Numbered from the stretch's first letter, positions 10,401 to 12,104 are shown. The stretch is DNA of 12,401 nt from Baffinella frigidus (GCA_026770585.1 MU646394.1:763321-775721); one strand, 5' to 3'. Notes: a model not told the origin generated them from the sequence alone. Numbers and translations are program-made.

Positions 10401-12104
10401 AATCCCCTTGGAAGCCGTCGGAATCCGACGGCCTTCAAGGGGATTTTTTGGAGCCATTTTTCGATTTGCCCAGACTGTGAGGGTTGGTGGTCCGTTAGGT
10501 TCTTCGAACTCCCAACATAGGCGGACACTGGGACACCCTGTAAAGCAACACCACAGCAAGACTGTCAGGCCCCGCCTGAAACGAATTCCGGGTCCGTTTG
10601 CCGCACCCTGCAAGCCACCACGCCAGACTCTCAGAAAAATGCGCCGTGCTGACAGGCGTCTCGGTGTGTCTAGGAAGCAGAAGAGTGTGTCCATGCAGCA
10701 CAAGAGTGTGTCTATGAAGGGTTAGTACTACGTCTGCCCGGTTTACTGCTGGGGGGGGAGTCATACAAGGCAGTCGCCGGCCCCGTCAGCATCCCCGTGC
10801 TGACAGTCATCTCGGGCTGATCTCCAGGGACGTGCGTCATCGTGACCGCCCAGCCGTGTCCGGACTGGCACGTGCCCGTCCGCGTGACCGACACGTCCCC
10901 TCCAAGTGCTGGAATGCCGCTCTTGAGCGCCGAGCGCACCTCCGGACCTATCGGTCGGCCAGACCAGGCTTTAAATAAAATTATCTTCGAATACGTTATA
11001 TACTTGGTAATATATGGCTCTGTGTAGATGACCCTCTAGAGCATCTTCTGCTGCTACGGGGTAAGTGGGGTTTAGGGTAGGGTAGGGCAGGGGTAGGAAG
11101 GGTGCAGGTAGGGGTTTAGAGAGCACCGGTTGCGTAGGGCGAAAAGCGCGCGAAGTCCCCTTTGAACTCCACAACCACCTCCCCGGTCAGCACCGGGGCG
11201 TGATCGTGTGTCCTGGCCACGGTCGCGTCCGCCGGCGCGTCAGCAGCCGCGTCAGCAGCGGATAGATGGACGGCGAAGTCGAGGTTAGGCGGTCGGCAGT
11301 CTTGGGAGGTGACGGAGAGGAGCCAGGTTGTTCCGGAGGGGGTTTCGGAGCGAGCGACGGATGAGAGACGGGGTACAACGCCGTCCACGTCCGGATATGG
11401 CACCTGAATGCGGGGTAAATAATTAACTTAAGTTATGACGGGTAAATAATTAAATTAAGTTGTTGACTACCGTAGGGTCCCATGGGTCATTCACCTAGGT
11501 GTTATTGACAAAATCCCTGCGTAGCCCTTTTTTGGCAAGGAGCAAAAAAGGAGCAGAGTGTCTACTTCCACTCCACCCTGGAGATTAAAACTGCACCGGA
11601 ACTAAAACTATTCCAGTACAGTTTAAACGTGGTATATTTGTCCAGTTTTAAAGATAGTTTTCAGCAGGAAATCCTGCTCGATTGCCACGCCAGATTCTTG
11701 GAAGGGGTCGCCAAAAGTCAATTCCCCGGAAGGAACAAGAGAAACTGTTTACTTTTGGTACAGTTGAACGCCAAAATTGGCGTTCCCAAAGAGAGCCACC
11801 CCGTTCAGCAGTCTGGCGTTGGGTAGAGAATCGCTGTGAGGACCGGGTCCTGGACGGGCCCGCCTCAGGGGAAAAGGGCTCCAAGGTTGGGCCATTAGTC
11901 GACGCAAGATGATTGAGACCAAGCATTCAATGGAAACCTTTGCTGATAATCAACAGATTAATCATAACAACTTCATTACTCTTACGACTACTCCATTCGA
12001 CTAATGGCCCAACCTTAGAGCCCTTTTCCCCTCTAATGGCCCAACCTTGGAGCCCATTTCCCCTGAGACGGGCCCGTCCAGGACCCGGTCCCCACAAACG
12101 CACC
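657..12104 (-). CDS. Partial multi-exon gene for an IPT/TIG-repeat surface protein (composite of exons E0-E9)
   Basis: This span groups the exons listed separately below; it is not one continuous ORF. Read on the minus strand, E1 to E9 join through GT...AG introns of 179 to about 2030 bases with matching phases (phase 1 at E1/E2, phase 2 at E2/E3, phase 0 elsewhere). They give about 398 stop-free residues. The order makes structural sense: a beta-rich module, then two consecutive IPT/TIG immunoglobulin-like domains, each with the typical 'T-S-V-(S-P)', 'V-T-V-x-G-x-G-F' and 'G-G-x-x-C ... V-T-C' signatures. Sequons N-F-S (E4), N-L-S and N-V-T (E7) fit an extracellular or lumenal protein. Neither the N-terminus with its signal peptide nor the stop codon is in the window. 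The exact function is unknown. Adhesion or cell-surface binding is the usual role of large IPT/TIG proteins, and I only infer it here. The gene could be a recent pseudogene, but the preserved phases argue against that. Confidence 0.72.
751..835 (-). pseudogene. E8 3'-part relic fused to the front of E9
   Basis: The minus strand reads 'L-I-S-G-V-A-C-V-L-M-T-V-S-A-T' followed by 'T-F-Y-R-T-S-L-P', open up to the E9 acceptor. It matches residues 17-30 of E8. Continuing into E9 would give a natural TIG domain, but one extra base at the junction shifts the frame. It may be the ancestral upstream part of E9, now bypassed by the acceptor at 751, or an alternative longer E9. Confidence 0.55.
834..921. 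repeat. Degenerate CCCTAAA telomere-like tract
   Basis: The plus strand carries CCCTAAACCCTAAACC units decaying into CCCTAGA and CCCTAAC variants. On the coding strand this is TTTAGGG. MITE M2 is inserted at its end. Confidence 0.75.
922..1026. mobile_element. MITE-like element M2 (TA flanked)
   Basis: Perfect 17-base inverted ends TATCCCTTAAGTGGCCA (922-938 and 1010-1026) enclose about 70 bases that include CCTACCGTAGGG, repeated CCTAGGACCT and a GGCGGTCA/TGACCGCC hairpin. The outermost TA on each side may be the target duplication, as in Tc1/mariner-type MITEs. It interrupts a telomere-like tract in intron 8. Confidence 0.72.
1041..1110 (-). pseudogene. E8 3'-part relic with frameshift and donor
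   Basis: The minus strand reads 'F-A-V-S-G-V-A-C-V-P' and then loses frame through one extra C. The donor ACCAG|GTTAGA is still present at 1041/1040. It matches E8 residues ~13-31. Confidence 0.6.
1110..1256. repeat. Telomere-like tract dominated by CCCTAGA variant
   Basis: The plus strand has seven-base period repeats of CCCTAGA between about 1150 and 1200, with CCCTAAA and CCCTCAA variants around it. It is G-rich on the coding strand and lies in intron 8. Confidence 0.7.
1260..1325 (-). pseudogene. E8 3'-part relic, intact 22-codon block
   Basis: The minus strand gives 22 stop-free codons reading 'D-N-A-F-A-I-S-G-V-A-C-V-P-M-T' and 'V-S-A-T-Q'. It ends at a good donor CCCAG|GTTAGG and is preceded by TTTAG| supplied by the telomere-like repeat. 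As 66 bases in phase 0 it could be spliced in as a small exon. I treat it as a relic because the first half of E8 is missing. Confidence 0.55.
1326..1445. repeat. Telomere-like tract, CCCTAGA array
   Basis: At least six consecutive CCCTAGA units lie at about 1345-1390, flanked by CCCTAAA/CCCTAAC units. On the coding strand the tract starts at the E8 donor (CAG|GTTCGGGTTTAGGG). Confidence 0.75.
1450..1542 (-). CDS. Exon E8 (E8A): core of IPT/TIG domain 2
   Basis: The exon has exactly 31 codons, phase 0 at both ends: acceptor GTGACAG|GTT (1543/1542) and donor ACACAG|GTTCGG (1450/1449). It reads 'V-S-G-S-G-F-S-P-V-L-N-D-N-T' (1-14) and 'I-S-G-V-A-C-V-P-M-T-V-S-S-T-Q' (17-31), a clear TIG pattern (G-S-G-F ... 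I-x-G-V-A-C-x-x-x-x-x-S-x-T-Q). A perfect TACTAAC branch-point heptamer lies on the minus strand about 15 bases before the acceptor. Decayed 5'-part copies lie upstream at 1678-2259 and 3'-part copies downstream at 783-1325. This is the only copy with both halves of this version. The competing reading E8B overlaps the intron end in front of it. Confidence 0.7.
1550..1678 (-). CDS. Alternative exon E8B (competing or mutually exclusive with E8A)
   Basis: The block has 43 stop-free codons in phase 0, between CCCGCAG|GTC (1679/1678) and GGAC|GTGACA (1550/1549). Its first 14 codons match E8A ('V-S-G-S-G-F-S-P-V-L' then D-N-T). It then continues 'V-P-F-R-V-C-L-G-D-V', 'V-V-T-F-C-T-P' and 'V-L-T-S-D', which can also be aligned to a TIG core including a V-T-x-C-x-P strand. 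A second copy at 1837-1948 differs in this frame at seven sites, five of them silent. Against it, the 3' part holds TACTAAC and ends with the E8A acceptor, so it may simply be the intron end before E8A. RNA would decide. Confidence 0.35.
1682..1795. repeat. G-rich (plus strand) telomere-like tract before E8-type acceptor
   Basis: The plus strand carries GGGTTTGAGGGTTTGAGGG-type units. On the coding strand they are CCCTCAAA repeats that form a C-rich, pyrimidine-rich intron end directly in front of CCCGCAG acceptors. The same block recurs at 2035-2100. Confidence 0.7.
1796..1829 (-). pseudogene. E8 5'-part relic (acceptor plus degraded head)
   Basis: It has the same GTGACAG| acceptor and TACTAAC context as E8A, shifted by 287 bases. 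The head carries substitutions and a deletion, with only G-F-S-P-V recognisable in pieces. It arose with the 1837-1948 copy as one duplicated block. Confidence 0.5.
1837..1948 (-). pseudogene. Second copy of the E8B-type block, head deleted
   Basis: It is about 90% like 1550-1678 over its last 100 bases and keeps the frame 'V-P-F-R-V-C-L-G-D-V' to 'V-L-T-S-D', with mostly third-position differences. An internal deletion of about 17 bases after the acceptor CCCGCAG|GTCTCCGG removes codons of 'S-G-F-S-P' and breaks the frame. Confidence 0.55.
2002..2029 (-). pseudogene. E8 5'-part relic (acceptor plus 9 codons)
   Basis: CCCGCAG| is followed by codons for 'V-S-G-S-G-F-S-P-V' on the minus strand, then CCCTCAA-type repeats. 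It is an unaltered exon head with no donor. Confidence 0.6.
2225..2259 (-). pseudogene. E8 5'-part relic, farthest upstream
   Basis: CAGCAG| is followed by codons for 'V-S-G-S-C-F-S-P-V-L-H' on the minus strand. It is lost in telomere-like repeat after that. Confidence 0.6.
2265..2520. repeat. TTTAGGG telomere-like tract filling start of intron 7
   Basis: The plus strand has four to five exact consecutive TTTAGGG units at about 2350-2380, within degenerate GGGTTC/GGGTTT/GGGTTG units. A 20-base GGGTTCAAGGGCTTCGGGTT-like unit occurs twice near 2380-2420. On the coding strand the intron is C-rich (CCCTAAA). Confidence 0.78.
2534..2653 (-). CDS. Exon E7: end of IPT/TIG domain 1 and start of domain 2
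   Basis: The exon has exactly 40 codons, phase 0 at both ends: acceptor AACACAG|GTT (2654/2653) and donor GTCACG|GTATTC (2534/2533). It reads 'V-M-V-A-V-P-G-R-G-F-A-S-G-N-L-S' (residues 1-16), then 'N-V-T-S-V-S-P-A-S' (22-30) and 'F-A-T-T-V-T' (35-40). The first part is the last strand of a TIG domain. The 'V-T-S-V-S-P-A-S ... T-T-V-T' part is the textbook start of the next TIG domain, continued by 'V-S-G-S-G-F-S' in E8. Sequons N-L-S and N-V-T are present. Four other copies of its acceptor and first codons lie upstream (at 2791, 2898, 3094 and 3233), all truncated. Confidence 0.78.
2584..2890. repeat. Segmental duplication, copy 1 (with E7)
   Basis: About 307 bases are repeated at 3025-3332 with an offset of 441-442 bases and high identity. 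It carries the acceptor-side half of E7 and a second E7 head (2791). Between them lie short A/T-rich units containing CTTTGGAAGCAAA, repeated twice per copy. Confidence 0.75.
2752..2791 (-). pseudogene. E7 5'-part relic
   Basis: CAACAG| is followed by codons for 'V-M-V-A-V-P-K-Q-G-F-A-A' on the minus strand. It then diverges into A-rich sequence. It matches E7 residues 1-12. Confidence 0.6.
2884..2898 (-). pseudogene. E7 acceptor relic (very short)
   Basis: ACACACAG|GTTATGG is present, but only the first two codons match E7; what follows is unrelated. It is a potential decoy acceptor. Confidence 0.35.
3023..3094 (-). pseudogene. E7 5'-part relic, 24 codons
   Basis: AACACAG| is followed by a near-identical copy of E7 residues 1-25, up to 'L-N-V-T-S', where homology ends abruptly. 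The donor half of E7 is missing. Confidence 0.7.
3025..3332. repeat. Segmental duplication, copy 2
   Basis: This is the second copy of 2584-2890, containing truncated E7 heads at 3094 and 3233. Confidence 0.75.
3196..3233 (-). pseudogene. E7 5'-part relic
   Basis: CGCACAG| is followed by 'V-M-I-A-I-P-K-R-G-F-A-A' on the minus strand, then A-rich sequence. It is the partner of 2752-2791. Confidence 0.6.
3318..3370. repeat. Diverged direct repeat with 3515-3575
   Basis: Both stretches share GTGGCCC-(C/T)-CACCA and ACCAAGGGAA-(C/T)-GGCA blocks and a TGACTGAC end. The function is unknown. It lies in intron 6. Confidence 0.5.
3376..3800. other. Intron 6 interior, nothing recognised apart from a repeat
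   Basis: The stretch has mixed composition, becoming A/T-richer after 3640. It contains only the 3515-3575 copy of the repeat above. No IPT/TIG-like frame or good splice pair is seen. Confidence 0.5.
3803..3876. mobile_element. Decayed relative of foldback element M4
   Basis: The order ATTTACTACAT ... TTTACTAGTAATATTAATGA ... GCAGTAATTTT matches the centre of M4 (5912-5970) at many positions. The outer arms are only weakly inverted here. Confidence 0.45.
3934..3969. repeat. (TTC)12 microsatellite
   Basis: Twelve perfect TTC units on the plus strand, GAA on the pre-mRNA strand. It lies in intron 6. Confidence 0.95.
4013..4172. mobile_element. Foldback element M3
   Basis: The ends are inverted: CTGTGCAGAGAAGTTGGCC at 4014 and its complement ending at 4171. 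The arms continue imperfectly through GAAATTGGAGCCATTTGT to CTTTTGAGAAAATTTA around a short centre. There is no coding capacity and no clear target duplication. Confidence 0.72.
4346..4381 (-). pseudogene. E6 3'-part relic with donor
   Basis: The minus strand reads 'A-P-S-I-A-A-G-W-H-Q' and ends at CACCAG|GTCCAT. It matches E6 residues 35-44. Confidence 0.6.
4375..4453. repeat. (CT)n / C-rich microsatellite
   Basis: A CTCTCT tract grades into CCCTCT and a C run on the plus strand, purine-rich on the pre-mRNA strand. It lies in intron 6. Confidence 0.9.
4566..4608 (-). pseudogene. E6 3'-part relic with donor
   Basis: The minus strand reads 'L-M-P-P-F-I-A-A-G-W-H-Q' and ends at CACCAG|GTGCAC. 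It matches E6 residues 33-44 (L-M-T-P-F-I-A-A-G-M-H-Q). Confidence 0.65.
4683..4814 (-). CDS. Exon E6: core of IPT/TIG domain 1
   Basis: The exon has exactly 44 codons, phase 0 at both ends: acceptor TTGGCAG|GGG (4815/4814) and donor CACCAG|GTTTGG (4683/4682). It reads 'A-L-P-A-G-G-I-R-V-T-V-G-G-A-A-C' (residues 3-18), then 'G-S-E-H-V-T-C-R-L' (25-33) and 'P-F-I-A-A-G-M-H-Q' (36-44). The pair V-x-V-G-G-x-x-C ... V-T-C-x-x-x-x-P followed by A-G-x-x-x-V is the IPT/TIG signature. Residue 44 joins smoothly to 'V-M-V-A-V-P' of E7. The exon starts in a run of seven G, which is kept at seven in at least two relic copies. The intron before it contains repeated CAACTAAGTC motifs about 25 bases from acceptors, possible branch points. 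5'-part relics lie upstream (4839-5761) and 3'-part relics downstream (4346-4608). Confidence 0.78.
4839..4883 (-). pseudogene. E6 5'-part relic
   Basis: TTGGCAG| is followed by seven G and 'A-L-P-A-S-D-I-R-V-T-V-G-G' on the minus strand. It then stops exactly where a new CAACTAAGTC intron end leads to E6. It matches E6 residues 1-15. Confidence 0.7.
5098..5139 (-). pseudogene. E6 5'-part relic with a one-base shift
   Basis: TTGGCAG| is followed by G run and 'A-L' then, after a one-base loss, 'E-A-G-V-T-V-G-A-S'. It is a degraded copy of E6 residues 1-16. Confidence 0.55.
5172..5247 (-). pseudogene. E6 middle relic
   Basis: The minus strand reads 'G-V-S-V-G-G-V-A-C-E-A-P' and 'L-L-G-S-E-Q-V-A-F-S', then a stop. 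It matches E6 residues 8-30. This copy departs from the head/tail rule because it lacks both ends; it may be the rest of the 5338-5397 copy. Confidence 0.6.
5338..5397 (-). pseudogene. E6 5'-part relic with 14-base tandem duplication
   Basis: TTGGCAG| plus a G run and GCGCTG is followed by two copies of a 14-base unit (plus strand GATTGGCTCTACCA) and then 'A-P-A-A-G-I-R-V-S'. The insertion breaks the frame. Confidence 0.55.
5579..5625 (-). pseudogene. E6 5'-part relic
   Basis: ATTGACAG| is followed by 'A-L-P-A-T-G-I-H-A-T' on the minus strand, with the G run altered. It matches E6 residues 3-12. Confidence 0.55.
5640..5715. repeat. GACTTAGTTGA repeats
   Basis: Several copies of GACTTAGTTGA lie here and singly near 4828, 4896 and 4918. 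On the coding strand they read TCAACTAAGTC, a plausible branch-point sequence about 25 bases from the relic and E6 acceptors. Confidence 0.5.
5718..5761 (-). pseudogene. E6 5'-part relic, farthest upstream
   Basis: TTACCAG| is followed by seven G and 'A-L-P-D-A-G-I-R-V-T-V-G-G' on the minus strand, ending at the same residue as the 4839-4883 copy. It matches E6 residues 1-15. Confidence 0.65.
5874..6007. mobile_element. Foldback element M4 with 50-base perfect arms (TA flanked)
   Basis: The arms 5874-5923 and 5958-6007 are perfect inverted copies, beginning TCCGGGGAAACC, around a 34-base A/T-rich centre. TA lies at both outer edges (5872-5873, 6008-6009), fitting a TA target duplication. Perfect arms imply a recent insertion or strong arm conversion. 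It lies in intron 5. Confidence 0.82.
6058..6277. repeat. Degenerate CCCTAAA telomere-like tract with one E5 tail relic
   Basis: CCCTAAACCCTAAACCC units decay into CCCTCAG and ACACTAA variants. The tract is G-rich on the coding strand and is interrupted by the relic at 6097-6141. Confidence 0.7.
6097..6141 (-). pseudogene. E5 3'-part relic, farthest downstream
   Basis: The minus strand reads 'V-T-K-I-L-G-S-K-L-D-P-V-D-L-Q' and ends at CAAG|GTTAGG, opening into telomere-like repeat. Confidence 0.6.
6278..6585 (-). repeat. 84-base tandem array of E5 3'-part relics
   Basis: AAACCTG starts at 6278, 6362, 6446 and 6530, exactly 84 bases apart; the last unit is partial and changes sequence after the E5 part. 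On the minus strand each unit holds 'L-G-S-L-L-D-P-I-D-S-Q' (the first copy is 'K-P-D-P-V-D-A-Q'), a donor CAG|GTTTAG and a short telomere-like linker. Since 84 is divisible by three, the minus strand stays open across units as a 28-residue repeat. I regard that as incidental because the donors fit E5. Confidence 0.8.
6586..6726. repeat. CCCTAAA tract with repeated AAACCTGTGCA
   Basis: Telomere-like units are interleaved with three short AAACCTGTGCA pieces, fragments of the E5 donor end. It lies directly downstream of E5 in intron 5. Confidence 0.65.
6731..6811 (-). CDS. Exon E5: first beta strands of IPT/TIG domain 1
   Basis: The exon has 27 codons, phase 0 at both ends, between GTGGCAG|GTG (6812/6811) and TCACAG|GTTTAG (6731/6730). 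It reads 'V-A-K-A-G-I-F-G-A-G-E-Y-T-V-T-I-F-G-S' followed by 'L-L-D-P-I-D-S-Q'. This is the standard IPT/TIG opening (S-V-x-P-x-x-G-x-G-x-x-V-T-I-x-G-x-x-L) and continues E4's 'E-I-T-S'. Its acceptor lies against foldback element M8 (6815-6941), which now supplies the upstream pyrimidine-containing sequence. A nearly identical full copy (6944-7019) lies on the other side of M8 but has lost its donor. Three 5'-part copies lie upstream and five 3'-part copies lie downstream, so this is the only copy with both splice sites. The donor opens directly into TTTAGGG-type repeats. Confidence 0.75.
6815..6941. mobile_element. MITE-like element M8 next to the E5 acceptor
   Basis: Perfect 12-base ends CCACGCCAGATT / AATCTGGCGTGG. 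The flanks on the plus strand are CCTG and TGCA, so a TG (or CA) duplication is possible. The inner part TTCTTGGAAGGGGTTGCCAA (minus strand) is almost identical to M9 at 11697. It sits between two E5 copies, three bases from the acceptor of the downstream one. Confidence 0.75.
6944..7019 (-). pseudogene. Near-complete E5 copy lacking its donor
   Basis: ACGCAG| (with GGTTAAC as a possible branch point about 25 bases upstream) is followed by E5 residues 1-25, 'V-A-K-A-G-I-F-G-A-G-E-Y-T-V-T-I-F-G-S' and on to 'D-P-I-D-A'. It then enters M8. Reading on through M8 meets a stop. Confidence 0.7.
7024..7265. repeat. Short repeats around the E5 heads
   Basis: GTATGCACGCATTATTATTA occurs twice at about 7066-7108. 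A CATGTGTTA-CCATGCACTTGTTT block occurs at about 7038 and 7208. On the coding strand these lie just before the acceptors of E5 heads and duplicated with them. Confidence 0.65.
7150..7193 (-). pseudogene. E5 5'-part relic
   Basis: TCGCAG| is followed by GTGACC and, after one extra base, codons for 'K-A-G-I-F-G-A-G'. It matches E5 residues 1-10. Confidence 0.6.
7290..7310 (-). pseudogene. E5 5'-part relic, farthest upstream
   Basis: ACGCAG| is followed by 'V-T-K-A-G-I' on the minus strand, then unrelated sequence. Confidence 0.55.
7311..7660. other. Intron 4 interior with purine microsatellite, no gene
   Basis: It holds an (AAG/GAA)n and (GA)n tract at about 7427-7486 and a G run at 7583-7601 on the plus strand. 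No splice pair or IPT/TIG-like frame is seen. Confidence 0.6.
7427..7486. repeat. (GAA)n/(GA)n microsatellite
   Basis: The plus strand is purine-rich, CUU/CU on the pre-mRNA, complementary to the GAA tract of intron 6 at 3934-3969 and the CT tract at 4375-4453. Confidence 0.9.
7672..7704 (-). pseudogene. E4 3'-part relic, end piece with donor
   Basis: The minus strand reads 'A-N-L-S-P-E-I-T-S' and ends at CTCG|GTGCGG. Its upstream half is at 7869-7922, the two being separated by element M11. Confidence 0.6.
7705..7868. mobile_element. MITE-like element M11 splitting an E4 relic
   Basis: Inverted ends of about 24 bases, CACGAGGCTACC-x-A-x-x-CGAACAG, lie at 7705-7729 and 7845-7868. It separates two pieces of one E4 tail copy. 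The interior includes GTGTAGTAATTTT, also found in M4. Confidence 0.6.
7869..7922 (-). pseudogene. E4 3'-part relic, upstream piece
   Basis: The minus strand reads 'A-N-F-S-F-V-D-P-Y-A-A-C-R-F-E-A-N' and stops at M11. It matches E4 residues ~20-34. Confidence 0.6.
8071..8146 (-). pseudogene. E4 3'-part relic (GC donor)
   Basis: The minus strand reads 'T-F-S-G-D-P-Y-V-A-C-R-F-Q-A-N' then 'L-S-P-E-T-T-S', ending at CTCG|GCAATC. The donor has changed from GT to GC. Confidence 0.65.
8292..8380 (-). pseudogene. E4 3'-part relic with strong donor
   Basis: The minus strand reads 'L-S-G-D-P-Y-A-A-C-R-F-E-A-N' then 'L-S-P-E-I-T-S', ending at CTCG|GTAAGG, a better donor than that of E4 itself. A one-base insertion near the N-F codons shifts the upstream frame. 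Confidence 0.65.
8553..8644 (-). pseudogene. E4 3'-part relic
   Basis: The minus strand reads 'Q-T-R-P-A-N-F-S-G-N-P-Y-A-T-C-R-F' then 'L-S-P-E-T-T-S', ending at TTCG|GTACCC. It matches E4 residues 16-44. Upstream homology stops at TTAG|CAG. Confidence 0.68.
8652..8713. mobile_element. Small palindromic element related to M1
   Basis: It carries CCTAGGACC-CTACCGTAGGCCA, shared with M1 (366-389), between weak inverted ends GGATCATCC/GGATGACC. It sits just before an E4 relic where its homology ends. Confidence 0.4.
8762..8893 (-). CDS. Exon E4: strand before, and start of, first IPT/TIG domain
   Basis: The exon has exactly 44 codons, phase 0 at both ends. The acceptor is TCCGCAG|GTG at 8894/8893, with branch-point-like TTGACTAA about 22 bases upstream. 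The donor is TCG|GTACTC at 8762/8761. It reads 'V-S-V-V-V-N-E-A-S-A-R-C' (residues 1-12), then 'L-A-N-F-S-G-D-P-Y-A-A-C-R-F' (19-32, with an N-F-S sequon and a second cysteine) and ends 'L-S-P-E-I-T-S'. The last residues are the opening of an IPT/TIG domain (x-P-x-I-T-S-V), whose valine is supplied by E5. Four full-length-tail copies and one split copy of residues ~20-44 lie downstream at 7672-8644. The E4 copy is the only one with both splice sites and an intact first half. Confidence 0.75.
8894..9228. other. Intron 3 end: GTCATCTGTTGACTT repeats
   Basis: Several diverged GTCATCTGTTGACTT units lie at 8920-9100 on the plus strand. On the coding strand they read AAGTCAACAGATGACTAAC with good branch-point matches (TGACTAAC). 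A direct repeat of GTTTCAT-x-AA-x-AGCAAAAAGATCTG lies at about 9109-9171. No coding frame is recognised. Confidence 0.5.
9229..9300 (-). pseudogene. E3 3'-part relic
   Basis: The minus strand reads 'A-P-L-A-A-D-S' and, after indels, 'P-I-D-T-P-L-G' ending at GGG|GTGATA. The P-I-D-T-P-L-G codons differ from E3 at three sites, all silent. Confidence 0.55.
9359..9509. mobile_element. MITE M5 with TA duplication and empty site in the window
   Basis: The inverted arms, beginning GAGCGCTTGTGGGAAAACTT, are about 40 bases and near perfect. TA flanks both sides (9357-9358, 9510-9511). The host sequence around it (GTGG-C-CGAGTCGTGG / CAAATCTCAGAAAGG) is duplicated at about 10150-10175 as GTGGTCGAGTCGTGGTACAAA without the element and with a single TA. 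This directly shows insertion at TA. Confidence 0.88.
9547..9597 (-). pseudogene. E3 3'-part relic
   Basis: The minus strand reads 'V-L-A-A-D-C-F-H-V-P-M-D-S-P' with a one-base loss before GGG|GTACCA. It matches E3 residues 13-28. Confidence 0.55.
9602..9743. mobile_element. Foldback element M6, arms of unequal length
   Basis: The end CGAGTATTCATAATGAATAC and its complement flank a fold. The right arm carries about 19-22 extra bases that are missing from the left arm (deletion in the left or insertion in the right). It sits within the E3-relic cluster of intron 3. Confidence 0.7.
9751..9795 (-). pseudogene. E3 3'-part relic, donor lost
   Basis: The minus strand reads 'P-L-A-A-D-Y-F-H-V-P-I' and then changes where it meets M6. 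Confidence 0.55.
9800..9995. other. Intron 3 interior, inverted copy of flanking motif
   Basis: No exon is recognised. On the minus strand near 9940-9960, AAAGTCAATTTCGTTGAGGATTTCTC-like sequence repeats, in opposite orientation, the plus-strand blocks at about 9300 and 10090. Confidence 0.45.
9996..10040. repeat. CCCTAAA telomere-like tract
   Basis: About four exact CCCTAAA units. On the coding strand the tract begins directly at the relic donor GGG|GTATGTTTAGGG. Confidence 0.8.
10042..10100 (-). pseudogene. E3 3'-part relic with consensus donor
   Basis: The minus strand reads 'V-R-I-A-P-L-A-A-D-Y-F-H-V-P-I-D' then S-P-L-G, ending at GGG|GTATGT. An in-frame stop lies a few codons upstream, and no acceptor is seen. 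Confidence 0.62.
10249..10333 (-). CDS. Exon E3: linker into the IPT/TIG region
   Basis: The exon has one base plus 28 codons. The acceptor CTTGCAG|G (10334/10333) and the donor GGG|GTATGC (10249/10248) are both strong. The single base completes the leucine codon begun in E2. The protein contains 'G-V-R-I-A-P-L-A-A-D-Y-F-H-V-P-I-D-T-P-L-G' in two overlapping parts, and runs directly into 'V-S-V-V-V-N-E-A-S-A-R-C' of E4. This I-x-P-(hydrophobic)-x-x-D-(aromatic) ... T-P-x-V-x-V-x-V-N pattern often precedes IPT/TIG domains in large surface proteins (my recollection, not searched). Decayed copies of its 3' part with donors lie downstream (9229-10100), and a copy of its acceptor with the first bases lies upstream near 10618. 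Confidence 0.7.
10355..10490. mobile_element. Foldback element M7
   Basis: Near-perfect arms of about 65 bases begin CCACCAACCCTCACA and meet at a GCCGTCGGAATCCGACGGC centre. TTAGGTT lies just outside both ends, four bases off on the right, as a possible target duplication. It lies in intron 2. Confidence 0.78.
10601..10618 (-). pseudogene. E3 acceptor/head relic
   Basis: TGGTGGCTTGCAG|GGTGCGGCA is an exact copy of the E3 acceptor and its first nine exon bases, placed about 280 bases upstream. Homology then ends. Confidence 0.5.
10767..10947 (-). CDS. Exon E2: beta-rich repeat module, second copy
   Basis: The proposed exon is 181 bases: two bases completing a glycine codon from E1, 59 codons, and two bases. 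The acceptor is CGATAG|GT at 10948/10947 and the donor is CCTT|GTATGA at 10767/10766. Joined to E1 it reads 'Y-A-T-G-P-E-V-R-S-A-L-K-S-G' and then 'G-G-D-V-S-V-T-R-T-G-T-C', 'W-A-V-T-M-T-H-V-P-G-D-Q-P-E-M-T-V' and 'M-L-T-G'. This is the same W-x-V-T ... P-x-x-T-V ... L-T-G plan as E1. The 3' end is the least certain part, because the frame stays open beyond the donor. GTATGA is chosen because its phase exactly fits the single base that opens E3. The function of the module is unknown; by analogy it is an extracellular beta-sandwich. Confidence 0.68.
11040..11120. repeat. Degenerate TTTAGGG tract in intron 1
   Basis: The plus strand carries GGGTTTAGGGTAGGGTAGGG-type units. It is C-rich on the coding strand, right after the E1 donor. 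Confidence 0.65.
11127..11403 (-). CDS. Exon E1: beta-rich repeat module, first part
   Basis: This is the longest clean exon: 92 codons plus one base, entered in phase 0 after the acceptor CATTCAG and left in phase 1 at G|GTGCTC. The upstream intron end is A/T- and pyrimidine-rich, which suits an acceptor. The protein contains 'S-G-T-T-W-L-L-S-V-T-S' near residue 25, an alanine/aspartate-rich stretch near residues 50-60, then 'V-L-T-G-E-V-V-V-E-F-K-G-D-F' and 'F-S-P-Y-A-T-G'. The W-x-x-x-V-T strand followed by L-T-G and a helix-like A-x-x-x-x-x-A-L segment (completed in E2) recurs in E2, so E1 and E2 carry two successive copies of one module. I know this pattern from large surface proteins of algae and oomycetes that also carry IPT/TIG domains, but I cannot give it a family name with certainty. 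The base composition is GC-rich, unlike the flanking introns. Confidence 0.72.
11413..11462. repeat. Tandem GGGTAAATAATTAA repeat before E1
   Basis: Two copies of GGGTAAATAATTAA-x-TTAAGTT, about 27 bases apart, form the A/T-rich end of intron 0. Confidence 0.8.
11489..11523. repeat. 35-base direct repeat with 12306-12340
   Basis: The two share about 30 of 35 bases, including GTTATTGAC and CGTAGCC. There is no known function. Confidence 0.55.
11685..11822. mobile_element. MITE-like element M9, same family as M8
   Basis: It starts CCACGCCAGATTCTTGGA and ends with the imperfect complement TCTGGCGTTGG. Its first about 43 bases match M8 (minus strand) at nearly every position. It lies in intron 0. 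Confidence 0.65.
11835..12096. mobile_element. Foldback element M10 with a duplicated block in one arm
   Basis: The left arm 11835-11903 (GAGGACCGGGTCCTGGACGG onward, ending at TTAGTCGA) is matched by the right arm 11997-12096. The right arm contains the TAATGGCCCAACCTT-x-GAGCCC block twice, the left arm once. It lies between E0 and E1. Confidence 0.72.

Noticed and set aside
10707-10766. Extension of E2 to the in-frame stop at about 10712
   Set aside because: It would end the protein here, but E3-E9 continue in phase through the GTATGA donor. Kept as a possible alternative 3' end only.
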